Of a DNA stretch of 64,000 nucleotides, positions 43,734 through 52,682 are shown piece after piece. Positions within the stretch are counted from its first letter, which is position 1; every line of letters starts with the position of its first letter. Both the position numbers and the translations under genes were made by a program. This stretch comes from Acidobacteriota bacterium (GTDB lineage: Bacteria > Acidobacteriota > Blastocatellia > Pyrinomonadales > Pyrinomonadaceae). The notes below the pieces were generated by a model. That model was not told the DNA's origin. It saw only the letters and a program-made list of their open reading frames with translations, and did no database searches. The DNA is taken from positions 62,001 through 126,000 of the forward strand of contig JADKEF010000008.1 of the NCBI GenBank assembly GCA_016718135.1, in the 5' to 3' direction.

Positions 43734-45992
43734 ATGAAGGAATGCCAGCTTTGTAAGAATTGTTTCTCCGATAGTGTGGTTACCTGTCCAAACGACGGGA
43801 TGCCGACCGTTCACACGATCGCGGGCGAACCTGTTCTCGAAGGCAAATATCAGATCGAATGCCGCCTTGGCCAGGGCGGAATGGGCGTCGTTTACAAGGC
43901 TCGCCACGCTTATCTCAAAACACAATTAGCGATCAAAGTCATTCTGCCGGATCTCGTCGGAAATGATCCGCAGCTCGTGACGCGTTTCCGTCAGGAGGCT
44001 CTAGCGGCTGCCGCGATTCGTCATCAGAATGTGGTGAGTGTAACTGACTACGGCGTGATCGATGGAACAGTGCCGTTTCTCGTCATGGAGTATGTCGAGG
44101 GCGAATCGCTCCACGATCTGCTCGCCCGCGAAAAGGTATTGTCGCCGGAGCGAGCTTACGAACTGATGGCTGCCGTCTGTGCAGGCGTCGGTGCTGCACA
44201 TCATCAGGGCATCGTTCACCGCGACCTTAAGCCCCTCAATATCATGATCTGTAGCGACAAACCAACGTTGTCGCAATCGGTGAAGATCCTCGATTTTGGC
44301 CTCGCTAAGATCAAATCCGGTGAATTGCTCGGATCGTTCGTCCAGGCGCAGACGACAGGGCTCATGGGCTCGCCGTATTATATGGCTCCCGAGCAATGGG
44401 CAGACGAAGAGCCTGATTCGCGTGCGGATATCTATAGCCTCGCGGTAATGCTGTTTCAAATGCTGGCTGGTGATGTGCCTTTCAAGGGCTCGTCAATCCC
44501 GGCGATCATGAAAAAACACATCTCGGATCAGGCTCCGACCTTGGCAGATGTCGGTATCAAGGTTCCACCTGCGCTTGAGCTGGCCATCGCCCACGCACTG
44601 CAAAAAAATCCTGATAAACGAACGCCAACCGTCGAAGCGTTCTCGGCCGAACTAGCGTCCGCAATACATCCGGGCGGGGTGTCGGTCCACAGCACCCTGA
44701 GTGCTACGATGACGGTTTCGACTTTGAAGATTCGGACCAATCCCCCGAAATCTGCAGTTTTTGTTGATAACGTCGGTGTCGGCCAGACCCGGGAGAATGG
44801 CGAATTGCTACTCGAAGGGCTTCAGAGCGGCAGCCACCATCTCCGAATAAGCCATAATGGTTTTCAGGACTGGCTGGGCGATGTTGTTTGTGATGGCAAG
44901 CCGGTCGAGGTTGTGGCGGAATTAGCCCAGGGCGGTGCTGATCCCCGAACCTTATCACATTCGCCGAACGATTCCGCTCAGCGAACAATGGCCAAACCGC
45001 CGAATACGATGGTCGACGTGCAGGGTGACTTGGACGCAACTGTGGCTCAGAACTGGCGTCCGGCAGAGACTGGCGTCCAGGTCTCAAGTATTCCGCCAAA
45101 GGCCAAATCCAGCAGCAAGGCGCTAATTTTGGGAATCGGCGGTGTATTCGCTCTCTTAATTCTCGGAATGTTAGGTATCGGCGGGGCGTACATGGCCGGT
45201 TTCATCGGCTCGCCGTCGAACGGGAATAACTCGGTGAGGCCGACGCCCGCAACGACCGGATCGCCCGCATCGACGGCTGGTAAACTCGACATGGTCGAGA
45301 TACAGGGCGGTAAGTTTCTGTTGGGACGTGACAATGGCGAACCGACGGCGTTCCCGGGCCACGAGGTTACGGTTGGCAATTTCCTGATGAGTAAGACTGA
45401 GATCACTAATGCTCAGTATCTCGAGTTCGTTAGGGATACAAAGTACGTTCCGCCGTCAAATTGGTCGAACGGCCTGCCTTTGCCGGGAACGGAGAATCGT
45501 CCCGTAACATTTGTATCGCTCGATGACGCCAAAGCTTTTGCAAAATGGCGGTCCACAATCGATGGCGGCACTTATCGTTTGCCGACGGAGCAGGAATGGG
45601 AGTTTGCGGCAAGGAACGGTGCGAAAGGGAACGTTTATCCGTGGGGGAATGAGTTCGTAGATGGCAACGCTGTAATGAGCCGTGGCGACTCCGAGCCGCA
45701 GGATGTCGGGACAAAGCCTCAGGGAGCGAACAATTGGGGCGTGCTCGATTTGATCGGCAACGTTTTTGAGTGGACGAGCACCGAATTTTATAGATATCCG
45801 GGCAACGAATCTAAAGTGCAGGTTCCGGCCGAGGAGTTGAAGAATTTTAAGGGCAAATTCGCTGTAAGAGGCGGTTCCGCCAATGAGGATCAATCGAAAC
45901 CAGCCGAGCGAATAAGTTCGACGTTTCGAACATGGGTCGATAAGGACACAAAGGACAAGACCCTTGGCTTTCGCGTAGTCAAGGAGAATTAG
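43734..45992 (+). CDS. Membrane Ser/Thr protein kinase with zinc ribbon, PEGA and FGE-sulfatase domains
   Basis: 752 aa. Zinc ribbon CQLCKNCFSDSVVTCPNDG (residues 4-22); kinase ~35-300 with GQGGMGVVYKA, TQLAIKVIL (Lys), HRDLKPLNIMI, DFGLAKI and MAPEQW, so catalytically complete; PEGA domain (~335-400, IRTNPPKSAVFVDNVGVGQT); one membrane helix (LILGIGGVFALLILGMLGIG, ~462-490); C-terminal FGE-sulfatase domain outside (~520-752: EIQGGKFLLGRDNGEP, YRLPTEQEWEFAARN, LIGNVFEWTSTEF). Likely senses envelope cues outside and phosphorylates proteins inside. Ligands and targets are unknown. Confidence 0.92.
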   Translation: MKECQLCKNCFSDSVVTCPNDGMPTVHTIAGEPVLEGKYQIECRLGQGGMGVVYKARHAYLKTQLAIKVILPDLVGNDPQLVTRFRQEALAAAAIRHQNVVSVTDYGVIDGTVPFLVMEYVEGESLHDLLAREKVLSPERAYELMAAVCAGVGAAHHQGIVHRDLKPLNIMICSDKPTLSQSVKILDFGLAKIKSGELLGSFVQAQTTGLMGSPYYMAPEQWADEEPDSRADIYSLAVMLFQMLAGDVPFKGSSIPAIMKKHISDQAPTLADVGIKVPPALELAIAHALQKNPDKRTPTVEAFSAELASAIHPGGVSVHSTLSATMTVSTLKIRTNPPKSAVFVDNVGVGQTRENGELLLEGLQSGSHHLRISHNGFQDWLGDVVCDGKPVEVVAELAQGGADPRTLSHSPNDSAQRTMAKPPNTMVDVQGDLDATVAQNWRPAETGVQVSSIPPKAKSSSKALILGIGGVFALLILGMLGIGGAYMAGFIGSPSNGNNSVRPTPATTGSPASTAGKLDMVEIQGGKFLLGRDNGEPTAFPGHEVTVGNFLMSKTEITNAQYLEFVRDTKYVPPSNWSNGLPLPGTENRPVTFVSLDDAKAFAKWRSTIDGGTYRLPTEQEWEFAARNGAKGNVYPWGNEFVDGNAVMSRGDSEPQDVGTKPQGANNWGVLDLIGNVFEWTSTEFYRYPGNESKVQVPAEELKNFKGKFAVRGGSANEDQSKPAERISSTFRTWVDKDTKDKTLGFRVVKEN

Positions 45993-46006
45993 CGAGGCGG
46001 GCTGAG

Positions 46007-47377
46007 ATGAGAAATGACAAGAGAATGAAGATCGCTGCTTTACTTTTAACCTTTATCGCTCTTGTTACCACAGGTTGGGGACAAGATCTTGGGACAGCCA
46101 ATACGCTCTTTGGAGCAGAAGAGAAAAAACCGGCCGCGACACCAAAGGCAAAAACGACCAAGAAGCCAGCTGCGAAATCGACAAAGCCGGTAGCCAAAGC
46201 AAAGCCCAAAACTGCTCCTGCGAACGCCAAAGCAAATTCGAAAACCGACGCGGTTGCGAAAAAGCCGGTGGTCAAACCAACGACACCAAAAACAGCTCCG
46301 GCGGAGACGTCCGTGGTTGGAAACAAATTCAAGACTTTTGAAACTGCAAAACCGGTGACAACGGCGATCTCGATCCCGCCGAAAACTTCGGCAACGACGG
46401 AATCTCGATACGAAGACCTGATAGAGCAGGGAAATGCGGCAAGGGATGACCGCGACTACGCGGCGGCAGAAAAAGTTTATAGCACTGCTAAAAGCCTAAA
46501 GCCACGCGATTCGCGAGCGATCTACGGCCTCGGTAATCTTTATAGCGACCAACAGCGTTGGGAAGAGGCGGAAACGGCATACCGTGCGGCTCTGAAGATC
46601 GAATCTACCAATGCCTTCGCTCATATTGCTTTGAGTTACGTTCTGACCCAGCCTATCGCGGTCGCTGATCTTGGCGAGCGTTATGCTGAGGCGGAACGAT
46701 TGGGGCGACGGGCGATACAGCTCGATCCGAAAAATGCTCTCGCTTATGATCAACTCGGTGTGGCGATGGAACTTCGCGGACTGATCGGTGCTGAGACGGA
46801 AGCAGCCTATCGCAAGGCGATCGATCTCGATAGCTCATTTGCGCCCGCTTATTCACATCTTGGACGCTTGCTTCGCCGTCGGGGTTTAACGGCGGAATCG
46901 GCCGCAGCCTACAAGAAGGCGGTTTCGCTGGCGACCGACGTACCGACAATGATCCTCGTCGCTGAGGTGATGCAGTCCGAACAGCGTTTTGCCGATTCCG
47001 AACCGCTCCTGCGTTCGGCGATTGGAGGTGATCCTAAGAATCCGACGGCTTTGCTCCTGCTTGGGCGGGCATTGACCGCTCAGGGCAAGTATGCTGATGC
47101 TGAACAAGTTCTCCGACGGTCCAGCCTTGACACCTTTATGCCCAATAGCTTGCTCGGTTCGCTTTACTGGCGACAGGGCAAGCTCGATCAGGCCGAATCC
47201 GCTCTGATGCGGGCGGTGAAATTCGTCACGCCACTTGAGAGGCGACAGCTAGCATCCCAATTTCAGCAGATTGGTGATGGCTTCAAAAAAGCAGGACGAA
47301 GCGAGAATGCTGCTCGTGCCTACCGGCAGGCGAAAGCTCTCGAGAATGAAGGCAAATTGGTCGCGTCCATCCGATAG
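46007..47377 (+). CDS. Exported TPR protein
   Basis: 456 aa, starts 15 bases after the kinase. Signal peptide (MKIAALLLTFIALVTTGWGQ), a long Lys/Ala/Pro linker (~residues 35-125) and tetratricopeptide repeats (DYAAAEKVYSTAKSLKPRDS, RWEEAETAYRAALKIESTNA, LIGAETEAAYRKAIDLDSSF, KYADAEQVLRRSS). TPR domains bind peptides or proteins. Its place between two kinase-like genes suggests a scaffold or a partner of the kinases' outer domains, which is inference only. Confidence 0.88.
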   Translation: MRNDKRMKIAALLLTFIALVTTGWGQDLGTANTLFGAEEKKPAATPKAKTTKKPAAKSTKPVAKAKPKTAPANAKANSKTDAVAKKPVVKPTTPKTAPAETSVVGNKFKTFETAKPVTTAISIPPKTSATTESRYEDLIEQGNAARDDRDYAAAEKVYSTAKSLKPRDSRAIYGLGNLYSDQQRWEEAETAYRAALKIESTNAFAHIALSYVLTQPIAVADLGERYAEAERLGRRAIQLDPKNALAYDQLGVAMELRGLIGAETEAAYRKAIDLDSSFAPAYSHLGRLLRRRGLTAESAAAYKKAVSLATDVPTMILVAEVMQSEQRFADSEPLLRSAIGGDPKNPTALLLLGRALTAQGKYADAEQVLRRSSLDTFMPNSLLGSLYWRQGKLDQAESALMRAVKFVTPLERRQLASQFQQIGDGFKKAGRSENAARAYRQAKALENEGKLVASIR

Positions 47378-47506
47378 TGCCGTCAGTTAAACATTGTTCG
47401 TCGTTGTTTTCGTGAAATTCCACTCCTATTGCGTGTTTTTCGTGTAGGAACCGCAGGTCGATCCCCGGCGGCTAAATTTATACGGGCTCCCCGTTCCATT
47501 TTCCAA

Positions 47507-49774
47507 ATGTACTGTCCGAAGTGTAAACAAACTTTCGAGGAAGGCTCGCGACGATTCTGTCCGACAGATGGAGCTCGTCTTATCTCAGATTCGATCGGTG
47601 GCCAGGCGGCGGCGGGCGTGTTCGCTAGCCTACTGCCTAAGATCGAGACTGACAGCAGATTCGACGAGGTGCTGCCCGAGGTGCCGCACTTTATCATCAA
47701 CGAGCCCGAATCGGAGATCGGCCAGACTCCCTTGCCGGCAGACGACGACTTTTTCTTTGAGCTCGACGACATCGATGACTTAATGGCGGCAGATGCGGTG
47801 GACGAAATAGATCTGGATACGCTGCGTGATATCGAGCCTGCTCCCGCTAAGCCATTCGAAATACTGGAGCCGCTCGACCTTGCTCCACGGCCAGTGGCCA
47901 GAAAGATCAACCCGTATGAGATCCCTGCTGGGCATGTGAATCTCGATATCGAGCGGGCTGTGCCATTTTCGATAGATTTCAACGAAGAGGAACCGGAGGG
48001 CTTTGTTGGCCGAATCGTAAAGGGGCGATACAAGGTTACTGAGTTTCTCGGCGGTGACGAATCGAGCATCGCATTTCTGGCGGAGGACAAGATCGTCGAG
48101 GATCGCAAGGTTCTCGTGCGTATTCTGCTTGAAGATCCGGCCGATGAGATCATCGGCAGCATTCTTGCCGAGGAGCGAGTTTCGTTGTCGCACTTTAGCC
48201 ATCCGAATATTGCCCGGCTCATTGATTCGGGAACGTTTACAAACGGCAAAGAGTTTCTGGTAAGCGAATTTTTCGATGCTCTGTCGATCGCTGATATTCT
48301 CAATATCCACGGGCAGTTCAGCGAGCAGCGTACGGCACGTGTGATCAAGCAGATCGCCGGTGCTCTGAGTGAAGCGCATCAGGAGGGCATTCTCCACCGC
48401 GACCTACGGCCCGAGAACATGATTCTTGACACTGCTGATGGTGAGAACGAGCAGACGATACTCGTAAATTTCGGTGCCTCAAATGGCCAACCAACGCCGC
48501 AAAATCTCCCTTATAAATCGCCTGAGATCCTCGAGGGACGAACCGCAACGATTGCCAGTGACGTGTTTTCTTTGGCAGTGGTGGCTTACGAAATGCTAAC
48601 CGGGCGTCTGCCTTTTTCCGGTTCGACTGCTAAGGTGTTGTTGCGTTCGCAGAACTCCGGCTACGCGGTCTTGCCGAGCGAGATCCGGCACGAACTGGCG
48701 CCAACTGTCGATGACGTTCTGAAGAAGGCAATGTCGTACAGTTCGGCTGACAGATACACGAAGGCGAGGGATTTTGGCGACGCATTGTTTGCAGCACTGA
48801 CAGAAGTCCGTGCTACTGCCGTTGCCGAGTTTCCTGCCGTTCAACCGATAAGGGTTGCGGCAAAAACTAGAGCGGCTGTACCCGTTGCAGCGACTATCGC
48901 CGCCGCAACTGCCGCTGAGCCGCCAAAACCTGCTCCCGCAAAGGTCACGGCCGAACCGGCTTGGAAGAACCGTTCGCCCGAGCCTCCCGCTGAAGAAACT
49001 TCGCGTGCAAAGATCTTCGCCGTGGCAGGTATTTTGACATTGTTGGTCTTGCTAGGCCTCGGTTGGTACTACTTAGTCAATATTCCTGAGCGTATCGACG
49101 TGCCGCAACAGGCGGAGCACGTGACCGATGCCAACAACGCGACCATCGTCTCAAATACTGAGATGCCGCCGCTGGCTCGTACCATTCAACAGCCGCCAAA
49201 CACGAACTTTTATCAGAACAGCAAATCCAACTTGCGGGGCGATCTGCTTAGAAATTTTGTCGGCTTCACGATGTTCTACCCCAAGGATTGGAAGATGAAC
49301 GGACCTCAGCCGTCTAATGTGCCGACGGCTCGTGGTAAGTTCATCGACATTGCCCGCCTTGCACCCGATGGCCGGATGCAAGAGCAGATGCTGGTCGGAT
49401 ATTATCCGAGCAAAGGCACCTTCATGATGGATGCCGATACGTTCCCGCAGCTTGTCAACGAGACAAACGAAACGCTCAAGAAGATATTGCCCGGATATCA
49501 AATGGTCTCATCGGGAGAGATCAAGTTAAACGGCGAGTGGCGTGCCTACGAGATCAAATTCCAGGCGGGTGGAACGTCGGCCAGCGGTGAAAAGCTTATC
49601 GTCTGGGGCCGACGCCTCTTTATCCCAGCGGCCCGTCCTGCGGTACGCAACGGTTTCGAGATCACAATGCTCGCAACCTCACTAGGCGAAGAGATCCGCA
49701 GCGTTGATGACGTTGGCGTAAAGGGGCAACTTGCACAGGTACTGTATAGCTTCGAACCAAGCCAGAATTTCTAA
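47507..49774 (+). CDS. Membrane pseudokinase with zinc ribbon
   Basis: 755 aa from ATG 47507 (MYCPKCKQTF); the frame is open back to 47429 but without a ribosome site. Zinc ribbon (CPKCKQTFEEGSRRFCPTDG), an acidic linker, then a kinase fold (~residues 195-445). Catalytic features are altered: glycine loop LGGDESSIAFLAE, VLVRILLE with Arg for the ATP-binding Lys, HRDLRPENMIL with Arg for the catalytic-loop Lys, and LVNFGAS where DFG is expected. ATP transfer is unlikely. One membrane helix (IFAVAGILTLLVLLGLGWYY) precedes an outer domain (VGFTMFYPKDWKMNGP) of unknown family. Confidence 0.88.
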   Translation: MYCPKCKQTFEEGSRRFCPTDGARLISDSIGGQAAAGVFASLLPKIETDSRFDEVLPEVPHFIINEPESEIGQTPLPADDDFFFELDDIDDLMAADAVDEIDLDTLRDIEPAPAKPFEILEPLDLAPRPVARKINPYEIPAGHVNLDIERAVPFSIDFNEEEPEGFVGRIVKGRYKVTEFLGGDESSIAFLAEDKIVEDRKVLVRILLEDPADEIIGSILAEERVSLSHFSHPNIARLIDSGTFTNGKEFLVSEFFDALSIADILNIHGQFSEQRTARVIKQIAGALSEAHQEGILHRDLRPENMILDTADGENEQTILVNFGASNGQPTPQNLPYKSPEILEGRTATIASDVFSLAVVAYEMLTGRLPFSGSTAKVLLRSQNSGYAVLPSEIRHELAPTVDDVLKKAMSYSSADRYTKARDFGDALFAALTEVRATAVAEFPAVQPIRVAAKTRAAVPVAATIAAATAAEPPKPAPAKVTAEPAWKNRSPEPPAEETSRAKIFAVAGILTLLVLLGLGWYYLVNIPERIDVPQQAEHVTDANNATIVSNTEMPPLARTIQQPPNTNFYQNSKSNLRGDLLRNFVGFTMFYPKDWKMNGPQPSNVPTARGKFIDIARLAPDGRMQEQMLVGYYPSKGTFMMDADTFPQLVNETNETLKKILPGYQMVSSGEIKLNGEWRAYEIKFQAGGTSASGEKLIVWGRRLFIPAARPAVRNGFEITMLATSLGEEIRSVDDVGVKGQLAQVLYSFEPSQNF

Positions 49775-49785
49775 TTTACCCGGCC

Positions 49786-50092
49786 ATGTTGGTCGTTCTC
49801 ACAACCACATCCACTTTTGAAGAAGCCGACGCTCTCGCCGGCAAGTTAGTCGAGGCACGCCTAGCCGCGTGCGTTCAGATCTTGCCGCAGATGACGTCTG
49901 TTTATGTCTGGGAAGGGAAAACGCAGCGAGAGCGAGTGCCTGTTGCTAATAAAGACCTCAGCAGGAAAATGGGATGAACTGAAAGAGTTCATAGCGGCAA
50001 ACCATAGCTACGAAGTTCCCGAGATCATCGCTCTAGATGCGAAAGCCGCCGAACCGTACCTTTGTTGGCTTAATGCTGAGTTGACGAGCTAG
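49786..50092 (+). pseudogene. cutA: Divalent cation tolerance protein CutA1, apparent frameshift
   Basis: CutA1 is a small trimeric protein linked to copper tolerance. The first frame (MLVVLTTTSTFEEADALAGK, LVEARLAACVQILPQMTSVY) stops at 49977, and a second frame gives CLLLIKTSAGKWDELKEFIA, SYEVPEIIALDA and PYLCWLNAELTS. Removing one base near 49932 joins them as WEGKTQREECLLLIKT, close to the family sequence, with normal length (~102 aa). The pseudokinase stop is 11 bases upstream. Sequencing error or decay cannot be told apart. Confidence 0.85.
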
Positions 50093-50113
50093 ATGGTTAT
50101 ACAAGATCCTCTT

Positions 50114-50169
50114 CTGACAACTGACAACTGACAACTGACAACTGACAACTGACAACTGACAACTGACAA
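50114..50169. repeat. Tandem repeat, eight copies of CTGACAA
   Basis: Eight perfect 7-base units lie between cutA and the LOG-like gene. The motif resembles the AACTGA arms of the repeat at 2458-2541. Confidence 0.95.
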
Positions 50170-50176
50170 CTGCCGA

Positions 50177-50980
50177 TTACTTCTCGTTATCAATCCCCGC
50201 GTAGCAAGTCTTCACAATAAAATCGACTGCGTCACGCGGCGAATCGGTGAGATGGATCAACCCCAGGTCTTCCGGGTTGATGTATTTCTCGTGGAGCATC
50301 GTCGTTGTCACCCATTGCAGCAGGCCCTGCCAGTATTGCGAGCCAAACATGACGACAGGGAAATTGCGGATCTTCTTGGTCTGGATGAGTGTGAGAGCTT
50401 CGAATAGCTCATCCATCGTGCCAAAGCCGCCGGGAAAGATGACGTAGGCGTTGCTGTATTTGATGAACATGGTCTTGCGGACCATGAAGTATTTGAAGGT
50501 CAGCGACTTAGTCAGATACGGGTTGTGCATCTGCTCAAATGGGAGTTGGATATTGCAGCCGACCGATTTCGCACCGGCTTCGTGAGCACCGCGATTTCCC
50601 GCCTCCATAATGCCGGGGCCGCCGCCGGTGATGATCTCAAATCCCGCCGCTCCAAGCAGATAGCCCGTTTCACGAGCAGCCTCGTACATCGGATCCCCCT
50701 CGGGTGTGCGAGCCGATCCGAAGATCGAAACACCGCGAGTGATGGTCGCCAATTCGTCAAAGCCGTTGACGAATTCGCCCATGATACGAAACGTACGCCA
50801 CGAGTCCGACGTGCGATAGGCGTCTTCAGGCTCGGGTGAGCGGAGCAGCACTTCGTCGTCGGTCAGATGCCAATATCCCGGCGTGCTTTCGAGTTCCTTA
50901 GCTTCAGCCACCGTCTTCGGCACGGCGGCCTTTTTCTTTGCCACGGTTGGCTTTGGTTTGTTCGATCGTGTACTCGCCAT
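50177..50980 (-). CDS. LOG-family protein (TIGR00730-like)
   Basis: 267 aa from ATG 50980; a longer frame (to 51052) runs into the inverted repeat. SIFGSARTPEGDPMYEAARE, FEIITGGGPGIMEAGNRGAH, FKYFMVRKTMFIKYSNAYVI and FPGGFGTMDELFEAL (PGGxGTxxE) match the LOG Rossmann family. Members hydrolyse nucleoside 5-prime monophosphates to base and ribose phosphate, as in cytokinin activation; the bacterial role is uncertain. No clear ribosome site. Basic, Ala/Lys-rich N-terminus. Confidence 0.88.
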   Translation of the reverse strand: MASTRSNKPKPTVAKKKAAVPKTVAEAKELESTPGYWHLTDDEVLLRSPEPEDAYRTSDSWRTFRIMGEFVNGFDELATITRGVSIFGSARTPEGDPMYEAARETGYLLGAAGFEIITGGGPGIMEAGNRGAHEAGAKSVGCNIQLPFEQMHNPYLTKSLTFKYFMVRKTMFIKYSNAYVIFPGGFGTMDELFEALTLIQTKKIRNFPVVMFGSQYWQGLLQWVTTTMLHEKYINPEDLGLIHLTDSPRDAVDFIVKTCYAGIDNEK

Positions 50981-50985
50981 AGTCG

Positions 50986-51079
50986 GAACGCGGACACTCT
51001 CGTCCGCAATCGCCGGTTCCTCCGGCGAGAGGTTTTCGTGCCGAGGCGGCATTCAGCGCGGACAAGAGTATCCGCGTTA
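50986..51079. repeat. Inverted repeat between fabI and LOG gene
   Basis: Arms GAACGCGGACACTCTCGTCC (50986-51007) and 51058-51079 pair with three mismatches in 22. A small GCCGG/CCGGC hairpin (51011-51025) sits inside. Confidence 0.8.
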
Positions 51080-51081
51080 CG

Positions 51082-51843
51082 TCAGATGCCCATGATATTG
51101 TAGCCACAATCCACGTAGATCGTTTCGCCGGTGATGCCGCTTGAAAGATCGCTGACCAGGAAGAGGGCCGTGTTGCCGACTTCGGCCTGGGTGACGTTGC
51201 GTTTGAGCGGAGCTTTTTCGCCAACGTGGCCGAGGAGCGAGCCCATGTTCTTCACGCCTCGGGCGGATAAGGTGTTGATCGGGCCGGCGGAGATGGCGTT
51301 GACGCGGATGTTGTTTTTGCCAAGATCGGCGGCCAGATAGCGGGTCGAAGCTTCGAGCGCTGCCTTTGCGACACCCATGACGTTGTAGCTCGGGACCACT
51401 TTTTCAGCACCGTAATACGTCATCGTCACAATGCTGCCGCCCTCGGTCATCAATGGTGATGCGGCTAGGGCGACTTGGGTCAGCGAGAAGGCGCTGATCT
51501 CTAGGGCAGTTCGAAAGGCTTCGCGTGTCGTCGTAACGAATTCCCCTTCGAGAGCTTCTTTCGGTGCGAATGCGATCGAATGGATCACAAAATCGAGCCG
51601 TCCATACTTCGCGGCAACCGCATCAAACGCTGCATCGACCGTAGCCTGATCGGTCACGTCACACGGTATCACGAGCGAGTCCTCGAGTGTTCCCGCAAGT
51701 TCCTCAACATTCTCCTTGAGCCGTTCGCCCTGATAGGTAAACGCCATCTTCGCCCCATTCGCCGCTGCCGCCTGAGCACACGCCCAAGCGATCGAACGCT
51801 TATTCGCGACGCCGAATATGATTCCTACTTTGTTTTCAAGCAT
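51082..51843 (-). CDS. fabI: Enoyl-[acyl-carrier-protein] reductase FabI
   Basis: 253 aa short-chain dehydrogenase. GIIFGVANKRSIAWACAQAA is the FabI nucleotide-binding start, VIPCDVTDQATVDAAFDAVA follows, and the active-site region SYNVMGVAKAALEASTRYLA has the Tyr and Lys, with TYYGAEKVVPSYN upstream; the ending RVNAISAGPINTLSARGVKN is typical. It reduces enoyl-ACP in the last step of fatty acid elongation using NADH or NADPH. Closely followed by a repeat, then LOG gene. Confidence 0.95.
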   Translation of the reverse strand: MLENKVGIIFGVANKRSIAWACAQAAAANGAKMAFTYQGERLKENVEELAGTLEDSLVIPCDVTDQATVDAAFDAVAAKYGRLDFVIHSIAFAPKEALEGEFVTTTREAFRTALEISAFSLTQVALAASPLMTEGGSIVTMTYYGAEKVVPSYNVMGVAKAALEASTRYLAADLGKNNIRVNAISAGPINTLSARGVKNMGSLLGHVGEKAPLKRNVTQAEVGNTALFLVSDLSSGITGETIYVDCGYNIMGI

Positions 51844-51849
51844 AACTAA

Positions 51850-51922
51850 TGAAGGTGAAAAAGGTTAAAAGTCAAAATGGTCAAAAGTTAGGAGCATTCC
51901 AACTTTTTCACATTTCCACTTT
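51850..51922. repeat. AT-rich inverted repeat, AAAAGTNNAAATGTGAAAAAG family
   Basis: TCAAAATGGTCAAAAGTTAG pairs loosely with the complement of AACTTTTTCACATTTCCAC, giving an imperfect palindrome between the 51924 gene and fabI. Confidence 0.65.
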
Positions 51923-51923
51923 T

Positions 51924-52682
51924 CTACTCTGAAACATAAACCTTCTGCAACATCTCAAAATCCAGCAGCCTGATGTCGATATCCACCGGCGTGTCGGTAA
52001 ATCTGCGGGTGATGAGCATGCCGCGGAGTTGTTCGACCTCGTCTTCGTTGAGCTGTGTGACGAGGACGAGCATCAGCCGCAGACGTAGGCGGCTTTTCAT
52101 TTCGGCCAGGTTTTTCTTGGCCTGCGTGATCTTTTTTATCACCGACTCGATCTTTTCCTGACGCACGTCGGGCACGACGAGGAAGGCGGTCTCGATGCAG
52201 GTGATCATATCCTGATCGACCAAGATGCCGTCAAACGGCATGCGGCCGATGCTTACGTGACGCATCAGCGGCTTGTTCTCTTCCTGCTGGATCTGTCTGA
52301 GGGCGAGATCCTCGGCAACGATGTATGCCGACAGCAGGTCGGTCAGGCTGTCGCCGCCGACGCCGAGCAGACGCGCGAGTTCGCGAACCTCGACGTTCAC
52401 ATTCTGCCGCTGCACTTCGGGCATCGCCGCGTCCCAATTGATGAACTTGCGATCATCCAAAGCCTCGATCCGCCGCGTACGTGCTACGTCGATCAGAACC
52501 GCGATCCCAAAGATCAAAACCGCCGCGACAAACAATGCCGGTATCACCGTATTCTCATTCGTCGCCGAAACCGCTACACCCGCGATCAGTACAACAAACA
52601 ATGCCACGCCCGCCGCGATCAGCGGATAGCTGGGCTTGCGTTGCTCGAGTCGAGCGAGCGGATTGGCGTTCTTCTCAGGCAT
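51924..52682 (-). CDS. Membrane-anchored hypothetical protein
   Basis: 252 aa. Two hydrophobic helices near the N-terminus (PLIAAGVALFVVLIAGVAVS and VIPALFVAAVLIFGIAVLID) are followed by a long soluble, charged domain with coiled-coil-like Lys/Glu helices (SVIKKITQAKKNLAEMKSRL). No family recognised. It begins right after the pfkB stop, no gap, so the two are co-transcribed and may act together. Confidence 0.75.
   Translation of the reverse strand: MPEKNANPLARLEQRKPSYPLIAAGVALFVVLIAGVAVSATNENTVIPALFVAAVLIFGIAVLIDVARTRRIEALDDRKFINWDAAMPEVQRQNVNVEVRELARLLGVGGDSLTDLLSAYIVAEDLALRQIQQEENKPLMRHVSIGRMPFDGILVDQDMITCIETAFLVVPDVRQEKIESVIKKITQAKKNLAEMKSRLRLRLMLVLVTQLNEDEVEQLRGMLITRRFTDTPVDIDIRLLDFEMLQKVYVSE

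Noticed and set aside
44001..45893. Long reverse-strand ORFs inside the kinase gene
   Set aside because: They are shadows of the coding strand, without ribosome sites or family motifs.
50114..50169. Tandem CTGACAA taken as a CRISPR array
   Set aside because: Units of 7 bases with no spacers; a simple tandem repeat.
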